Shown here one piece after another: positions 60,601 to 64,000 of a stretch of DNA of 64,000 nucleotides; positions within the stretch are counted from its first letter, which is position 1; each line of letters starts with the position of its first letter. The DNA lies in the NCBI GenBank assembly GCA_013400115.1, contig VXBP01002360.1, positions 311,583-375,582 on the forward strand. The letters run 5' to 3'. The stretch comes from Rhinopomastus cyanomelas. Lineage: Eukaryota > Chordata > Aves > Bucerotiformes > Rhinopomastidae. Under the pieces are notes generated by a model. That model made no database searches and was not told the origin of the DNA. It worked only from the letters and a program-made list of their open reading frames with translations. A program made the translations under genes and the position numbers.

Positions 60601-61950
60601 TGTCACAGAAACCTCAGGATTTCACAGCTGATCTCAGAATTTGGTACTGACATAAGATAATGTGGTGATGGCTGAGGGGAACCCTTAGGTGTGAAGTTAG
60701 CTAGTACTTGGAATGTGTTTTGGAGGACTCGTGAGAGTAATGTGATGCTAGGAATTGTGACTTTTCATCTTCTGCTTTACAGTTTAATTAGAGCCCAGTA
60801 GAGAAGCACTGCAGTAAGTGTTTAAATTTGGGGTTCTGTGATATCCATTTTAGGTCTAGAAAGTAGGCCCTGTGAGGAGTGGCTGAGGGAACTGGGGTTG
60901 TTTAGTCTAGAGACGAGGAGGCTGAGAGGAGACCTTCTTGCTCTCTACAGCTACCTCAGAGCAGGTGGTAGTGAGGCTGCTTCTGGTCTCTTCTCCCAAT
61001 TACTAATTATAGGACGAGGAGAAATAGCCTCAAGTTGCATCAGGGGAGGTTTAGACCAGATGTTAGGAAGAAATTCTTTCCTGAGAGAGTGGCTGGGCAC
61101 TGGAACAGGCTGCCCAGGGAGGTGGTGGAGTCTCCATCCCTGGTGGTGATTAAAAACCGAGTAGCCAGAGCACTGGAGGCCATGGTCTAGGGATCAGGGA
61201 GCTGCTGGGCTGAGGGCTGGACTTGATGATGCTGGAGGTCCTTTCCAGCCAGGATGATTCTATGATCCTTTGTATGCTTATGTATGGAATATAGCACCTT
61301 GATCATTAACCCTTAAAGCCTGGCAATAAACAGTGCAGTCCAGTAAACCTTCTGCACATCTACCACTGGTTTTGTTGTTGTTTACTTGCAGATTAACCGA
61401 ATCAGAATTTAAACTTGACCTTCTAGAGAAAGACCCTTATGCCCTTGATGTTCCAGTTAGACCGTTTGGCAGAGGTACAGTATGGAACCTGATTTTTTCA
61501 CTTATGGTTATGTTTCCCAAGACCCACACGTATATAATAGTCCAAAAACTGTCTTGGCCATGTGTTTGTACAAATAAGAGTCATTTAAGTTAAGAATTAG
61601 CTCATCAGCCACTCTAGGTCACGCTGAATGTGTTGTTGAAGCGAAGAGCGTTTGTAGTACTGATGAGAGCAGGCTGGGAGTGTCATACACGTGGTAATTA
61701 GAGCCCAATTTTCATTTCACAATGTAGTTTTAAACGTCACCTGAGAAGTTAATTACTTTATGCAGTCTGCTGAAAACGAAATATTGTGAACTTGAGCATT
61801 TTGTTTTAACTGTTCCAGAGCATTCCCCATATGGACCCTCACCAATGGGCCGGCCTTCATCTGAAACAAGAGCTTTTCTTTCCCCTCCAACTTTGTTGGA
61901 GGGGCCTTTAAGGCTTTCACCTATGCTTCCAGGTGGAGGAGGAGGAAGAG
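33638..61950 (+). CDS. MIA2: MIA2 long isoform (TALI): ER exit-site cargo receptor, 3' end outside window
   Basis: MIA2/TALI is an ER membrane protein that works with TANGO1 and Sec23/24 at exit sites to load large cargo into COPII carriers. Exons: 33638-33752, 35206-35339, 35977-36063, 37291-39613, 42216-42434, 42551-42651, then the shared exons from 44262 listed under the short isoform. All joins are in phase, giving 1529 complete codons up to 61950. Seen: a signal peptide (residues 1-22), an MIA-type SH3 domain (about 30-120) with Cys32, Cys37, Cys55 and Cys118 and the stretch DYSGPDCRYLNF, an acidic lumenal region in one 2323-bp exon with repeated Trp motifs, a hydrophobic exon 6 and a membrane segment (about 1015-1032). 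The lumenal part is about 990 residues, much longer than in human. The proline-rich C-terminus is missing. The end of exon 4 is the least certain join. Confidence 0.9.
34287..34734 (+). mobile_element. CR1 fragment in MIA2 intron 1
   Basis: It has AGAAGGGCAACAAGGCTGGT, pol C-terminal code (AMRRNFFLERVLRPWNGLPR), and a CCAACCTGAACAATTTG tail that has lost the usual repeats. Confidence 0.9.
34838..35031 (+). mobile_element. CR1 3' fragment in MIA2 intron 1
   Basis: It has AGAAACTTCTTCCCAGTGAG and the GGCAGGGAGATGGGACTGGA block. It ends TCCAACTCTGTGATAA, about 170 bp before exon 2. Confidence 0.9.
35424..35583 (+). mobile_element. CR1 3' fragment in MIA2 intron 2
   Basis: It has TTGGGCTGCCCAGGGGGTTG and ends CTAACGTTCTGTGATT. 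Its 5' end lies about 85 bp after exon 2. Confidence 0.9.
35781..35826 (+). mobile_element. Short CR1 tail remnant
   Basis: Only AGGAGATCTTCAAGGTCCCT and TTCCAACACCAACCAGTGCA remain, with a degraded ATGATTCA end. Confidence 0.6.
36209..37146 (+). mobile_element. Long CR1 with RT code in MIA2 intron 3
   Basis: About 940 bp in sense direction. It encodes RT remnants (GTESSWSPVTSTAPQGSVLG, then FADDTKLSGLADSPDG), the pol C-terminus (NIRRNFFPVRVTEHWQGLPR) and the variant tail CCTAATGATCTGTGTAT. It is close to a continuous copy but broken by stops. It ends about 145 bp before exon 4. Confidence 0.93.
39749..39884 (-). mobile_element. CR1 tail inserted in former MIA2 exon sequence
   Basis: Reversed tail ATAGACTCATAGAATTGTTT and GGTTGGAAAAGACCCTTGGG. 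The flanking coding-like sequence keeps the same reading frame on both sides. Confidence 0.88.
40199..40728 (+). mobile_element. CR1 fragment inserted in former MIA2 exon sequence
   Basis: It begins TGTACTGGGCACTGGGGAGA and has GGTCAGGCTCTTCTCCCATG, ending AATAATTCTGTGACTCT. Coding-like sequence stops right before it and resumes about 10 bp after it. Confidence 0.9.
41348..42215. other. MIA2 intron 4, 3' part
   Basis: Apart from one CR1 tail nothing is recognised. A 65-codon open frame at 41466-41663 has no sign of being an exon. Confidence 0.45.
41911..41989 (+). mobile_element. CR1 tail remnant in MIA2 intron 4
   Basis: It has ATGATCCTGCTGTGGCAGGA and ends TAATGTTTTGTGATTCTGTG. Confidence 0.88.
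42690..42915 (-). mobile_element. CR1 fragment in MIA2 intron 6
   Basis: Reversed pol C-terminal part with CAGCCTGGCCTTGAACACTT and CCTCCCTGGGCAACCTGTTC. It starts only about 40 bp after exon 6 and leads straight into the CpG island of the short isoform. Confidence 0.88.
43000..43340 (+). promoter_or_regulatory. MIA2: Internal CpG-island promoter of the cTAGE5-type isoform
   Basis: GC- and CpG-rich block inside MIA2 intron 6, continuing through the alternative first exon. AAGATGGCGGC at 43338-43348 is a full YY1 consensus overlapping the start codon, and an ETS-type CCGGAAG lies at about 43320-43326. There is no TATA box. Confidence 0.7.
43341..61950 (+). CDS. MIA2: MIA2 short isoform (cTAGE5 type), alternative first exon and shared cytoplasmic exons
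   Basis: The alternative first exon 43341-43460 (40 codons, MAAAGRGDPLGLG ... MDGVRR) ends in phase 0 at a GTGAGT donor. It joins AVASLPEDMRPGPDLYGFPW, matching human cTAGE5 where ELRR precedes VVAALPEGM. Shared exons: 44262-44393 (membrane anchor), 46096-46117, 46226-46314, 46685-46756, 48075-48185, 48539-48610, 48995-49099, 52732-52854, 53350-53473, 54836-54882, 55067-55157, 55801-55939, 57271-57372, 58236-58296, 58615-58650, 60255-60322, 61392-61474, 61819-61950. They encode two long coiled-coil blocks, including [20 protein letters not shown] and KLSKVDEKISHA, then LLEKDPYALDVP and the start of the proline-rich domain (LSPPTLLEGPLRLSP). This domain binds Sec23/24 in the family. The N-terminal 30 or so residues do not resemble the human exon. 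Confidence 0.92.
43909..44018 (-). mobile_element. CR1 3' tail in MIA2
   Basis: It has GTAGAATCACAGAATAGTTT, AGGTTGGAAGGGACCTTAAT and CCCCCTGCCATGGGCAGGGA. Confidence 0.85.
44394..45082. other. MIA2 intron after the membrane exon, 5' part
   Basis: Unique-looking intronic sequence. No exon, RNA gene or element recognised. Confidence 0.45.
45083..45760 (-). mobile_element. CR1 fragment with RT code in MIA2
   Basis: About 680 bp reversed. Minus-strand code includes LLSKFADDTKLGGLANSPDG (the RT YADD-box region in its CR1 form) and CRVLHLGRSN. The piece stops short of the tail repeats. Confidence 0.9.
47001..47090 (-). mobile_element. CR1 tail remnant
   Basis: It has AGTCATTCAGGTTGGAAAAG and CATCAAGTCCAACCATCAGC. 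Confidence 0.8.
47209..47232. repeat. Short (CA)n microsatellite
   Basis: About eight CA dinucleotides (ATATACACACACACACACAG) next to the tail of the following CR1, where such repeats often arise. Confidence 0.7.
47228..47757 (-). mobile_element. CR1 fragment in MIA2
   Basis: Tail variant GATACACAGATCATGAGGGG, then the 3' region and pol end; minus-strand code includes FHLHMRKKFFIEKFTEHWNG. Confidence 0.92.
48258..48376 (+). mobile_element. CR1 3' tail just after a coiled-coil exon
   Basis: It has GGGACCCACCTGGATGTGTT and ends CTAATGTTCTCTGATTCTCT. It lies about 70 bp after exon 48075-48185. Confidence 0.9.
49100..52731. other. Longest MIA2 coiled-coil intron, mostly unique
   Basis: This 3.6-kb intron holds one CR1 copy (50603-50802). 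The rest is AT-rich with poly-T runs (around 49780 and 51050). Open frames up to about 90 codons show no domain. No exon could be supported. Confidence 0.5.
50603..50802 (-). mobile_element. CR1 3' fragment
   Basis: It has ATCACAGAATCATAGAATGG, CCAGGGTTGGAAGGGGCCTT and GGGCAACCTGTTCCAGCATG. Confidence 0.9.
53656..53962 (-). mobile_element. CR1 fragment in MIA2
   Basis: It starts ACAGAATTACAGAGTTACTG and has CCACCACTGCCCTGGGCAGT and TGCCTGGGAGAAGTGCCC. Confidence 0.9.
54099..54552 (-). mobile_element. CR1 fragment in MIA2
   Basis: It has ATCACAGAATCAGAGAATCA and GGTCTCCCCTTAGCCTCCTC. A 30-bp stretch around 54340 (CCATTTTAAGATTTTAGAATTC) looks foreign to CR1 and recurs in opposite orientation near 55415. 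Confidence 0.88.
56036..56092 (-). mobile_element. Short CR1 tail remnant
   Basis: It has GAGAATCACAGAATGTTAGA and GGTTGGAAGGGACCTCGAAA. Truncated after about 55 bp. Confidence 0.8.
56236..56718 (+). mobile_element. CR1 fragment with pol C-terminus
   Basis: It encodes GVEHLPEEERLRELDLLSWD and KLRRNFFMMRVMEPWQGLPR, and ends CTAATGTTTTGTGGTTCTGT. One of the better preserved 3' copies. Confidence 0.92.
57723..57862 (+). mobile_element. CR1 3' fragment
   Basis: It has CTTCTCTGGAGACATTTAAA and ends AATGTTCTGTGATTCTGTGA. Confidence 0.9.
58136..58201 (+). mobile_element. CR1 tail remnant before a MIA2 exon
   Basis: It has GGGGGATTGGACTGGATGAT and ends AAGTTCTGTGATCCTGTGA, only about 35 bp upstream of exon 58236-58296. 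Confidence 0.85.
58699..59115 (+). mobile_element. CR1 fragment with pol C-terminus
   Basis: It has GTTGTGCAGGCTGGAGAGGA and ACATGAGGAACAAATTCTTT. It ends GGCTGTTCTGTGATTCTATG. Same subfamily as the 16-kb copy. Confidence 0.92.
59589..59900. mobile_element. Nested CR1: plus copy inside a minus copy
   Basis: The outer minus copy runs 59589-59650 (CACAGAATGGTCTGTGCAAG ... GAGGTCATCGAGT) and resumes at about 59842 (CCAACCCCTCTGCTCAAGCA). Between them is a plus copy, 59652-59841, ending AATCCTTAATGTTCTGTGA. Taking out the middle restores the usual ATCGAGTCCAACCCC block, so the plus copy is younger. Confidence 0.88.
60424..60492. repeat. Short imperfect tandem duplication, 39-bp period
   Basis: ACTGTCCCTGCAAGG followed by an AACAAGCA block occurs at 60424 and again at 60463. 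It is intronic, right after MIA2 exon 60255-60322. Confidence 0.65.
60857..61266 (+). mobile_element. CR1 fragment
   Basis: It has GAACTGGGGTTGTTTAGTCT, GGAACAGGCTGCCCAGGGAG and a TCCAGCCAGGATGATTCTAT tail. Same subfamily as the minus copy at 3171-3566. Confidence 0.92.
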
Positions 61951-63118
61951 GTACAATTCTTGAACTTGAAAATGTATCTGTTCTGGATTTCTCTCTCCTC
62001 TACTATGAACCTATCACACCTTTTCCTCTTGCTGGTGACCAAAAGTATTAAACCAAACAATTCAGTGTAAACAGTTCATTGGACAAACTCTTCCTGTTAT
62101 CCAGCTTCCTTCTAAAGCTGTCTAATGTGTAACAGGACAGTGGGAAATGTAGTTGCTAGTAGTAGGTTCGTCAGCAGATTCACTTTAGGGGTATGGATTG
62201 AGAAAAGTGAAAAGCCAGGCTTAACCAGTCTTGTCTAGTTTCTTGGATAAATGGGTTTGCTGCTGAAAGAAATTGATTTAAAGGAAACAAGAGTCTCTTA
62301 TAAAGAAAGAATTTTGCCACCCCCATGCCATTGGTCTGCAGTTGGTGAGAGAAGATGACACCTGCATTGCCAAAATGTGAGACGTTTTATTTGGGGTCTT
62401 GGTACCAGGAAGTTACTGGTTTGGTCAGTTCTTTTTCTCCCTTTGCTCTAAATTTGAAGCAGTTGCTACACGCAGAGAGTTTCTTCCCTGATGGGGAAAG
62501 GCGTGAGGAAAGTTGTGTGCCAGGAGTAAAACTCAAACTGAGGAGTAGGTGAAACCAAGCTGCAATGTCATGGGTTGTAAGGAATGAAAACCACTGCTCT
62601 TCCATGTTTTTAGTGTTGATAGAAGACTCTAGAGGATTACACGAGTGGCTTTCAGCACCCATTAGAGGTAGTAAAGAAGTTCCTGTTTCATTTACTACTG
62701 CTCTTAACACCAGTTGAAACCTGTACTGAATGGGAAATACATCCAAGCATCTCTTCCAGTAGAATTTCACTAGTCAGCATTGATTAGTATTTAAAAAGAC
62801 CAGGAAGGACTTTTCAATTTACTCCTAATTCTTTATAAAAAGCCTGTCCGGGTGTATATGGAAGTGGATTCATTCTCTAACTCAGAAAAACCTCAGAGTG
62901 CATGTTCAGCTGTAGTTGTGCCACACACAAGCCAAATCATACTTGACAATTTGAGTAGCAACAATAAGAAATGAAACCAGGCTGTCCAGTGTGTCTTTAC
63001 ATTGTAGTTGGGCTGTTGCTGGTGAGGAGGAGGGAGAAGTCGATTTCAGGATGGAGTATTAGCAAGAGAAGAGACTATGCCAAGGTGTAACTGCTGCCCG
63101 TGTCACCGTGGTGTGTAA
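61951..63118. other. MIA2 intron in the proline-rich region
   Basis: After the donor at 61951 no further exon of the family was found. An open frame extends 30 codons past the donor (to 62051) and would only matter if the intron were retained. No mobile element recognised. Confidence 0.45.
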
Positions 63119-63465
63119 TTTGAGGCTTAGGGGAGACCTCATCACTCTCCACAGTTGTTTGAAAGGACATTGTAGAGATGTTGGTGCTGGGCTCTTCTCA
63201 CACATAATTATTGACAGAACCAGAGGGCTTCAAGCTTCAACAAGGAAGGTTTAGACCGGACATCAGGAAGAAATTCTTCCTGGAGAGAGTGGTCAGGGAC
63301 TGGGATGGGCTGCCTGTGGTGGTGGTTGAGTCCCCATCCCTGGCTGTGTTTAAAAGTCACTTAGATGTAGTGTTGGGGGATCTGGTTTCGGGGTGAACTT
63401 GTAGAGTGGGATTGATGGTTGAACTTGGTGATCCCGGGGGTCTTTTCCAACCTGAATGATTCTGT
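63119..63465 (+). mobile_element. CR1 fragment near the right edge
   Basis: It has GGAGACCTCATCACTCTCCA, pol code DIRKKFFLERVVRDWDGLPV, and ends CCAACCTGAATGATTCTGTG. Confidence 0.9.
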
Positions 63466-64000
63466 GAGTGTGACTTGGTCAGGTTAGACAAATGATGTGT
63501 TTAAGTAACAACCAGCTGCAGAGCAGTTGTAGTGCTGATCTCACTTCATGCAAGACACAAAATGGCTTCAAATTTTGTGTGAGGACTAGGCTAGAGGATT
63601 CGAGACTGGTACCAGAGTTCACTCCTTCTGTCACCTTGTTTCAGCCCCAACCTACTTCAAAGGAAGCCACAGTCACTCACTGATACAGCTCCTCTTGCGC
63701 TTGGTTATGTGTTGACCTGGTCTTCTTTTTCTTGACTAGAGAAGTAGAAGGAAGCAGAAGAGTGTTGAATGCAGTGGATTTTCTCTTCTGGTTGAGGGTA
63801 TTAACTTCCAGTGTGGTAATGTTTAGTTTGACTAGCAGCAGGTTTTTTAGCACTGAGAAGATGAGGGCACTAGTGTCTCTGATTCGACTGAACCCGAACA
63901 CTTAAAATTTGACTTCTTTTGTTTTTTAAATTGCAGGTTCTCTAGATTGCACTCTGCTTGAACTGAGCCTTTTTCTCATTCAAACAAGTCTTTTAAACTC
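63466..64000. other. MIA2 intron at the right edge
   Basis: No supported exon. An acceptor-like TTTTTTAAATTGCAG ends at 63936, but the reading behind it (GSLDCTLLELS...) is not proline-rich and does not look like the expected next exon. Confidence 0.4.

Noticed and set aside
63937..64000. Further MIA2 exon after the acceptor-like sequence at 63936
   Set aside because: The phase fits, but the product is hydrophobic and lacks proline, unlike the expected proline-rich exon. No donor is visible before the edge.

Overview
This window is bird nuclear DNA. It carries vertebrate split genes whose proteins match known vertebrate products, and it is crowded with 5'-truncated CR1 LINE fragments. Many of these end in the CR1 tail of repeated TTCTGTGA/TTCTATGA. 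By rough hand count there are about 50 CR1 pieces covering about a fifth of the window. That is high for a bird and would fit a CR1-rich lineage such as woodpeckers or hornbills and hoopoes; the lineage is inference.

The layout follows the human 14q21.1 order. At the left edge is a CpG-rich promoter with a probable noncoding first exon of SEC23A on the minus strand (about 482-600). After an AT-rich minisatellite comes GEMIN2 (+, ten coding exons, 4893-10161). It is convergent with TRAPPC6B (-, six coding exons, 12749-17521). TRAPPC6B is divergent from PNN (+, nine coding exons, 19475-28689) across a CCAAT-rich CpG promoter. MIA2 (+) follows: a long isoform starts at 33638 with a signal peptide, an SH3 domain and a very long acidic lumenal exon, and a second CpG promoter at about 43 kb starts the cTAGE5-type short isoform. 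The shared membrane-anchor and coiled-coil exons run to 61950, and the proline-rich end of MIA2 lies beyond the window.

SEC23A (COPII coat), TRAPPC6B (TRAPP tether) and MIA2 (ER exit-site receptor) all act in ER-to-Golgi transport. GEMIN2 (snRNP assembly) and PNN (splicing and exon-junction factor) both act in RNA processing.

The sequence has a scaffold error at 17.4-19.8 kb. Three single-N joins surround repeated contig ends, TRAPPC6B exon 1 appears twice, and PNN exon 2 (18216-18287) lies upstream of PNN exon 1. Overlaps show that the 18075-18473 piece belongs in the gap at 19626. A fourth N at 10318 sits in a similar false duplication in the GEMIN2 3' UTR.

The most interesting biology is in MIA2. 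Behind its giant exon lies about 1.7 kb of decayed coding-like sequence broken by two CR1 insertions, while an in-phase splice donor at 39614 still joins the next exon. This suggests recent loss of the exon's 3' part. I found no clearly new gene system.
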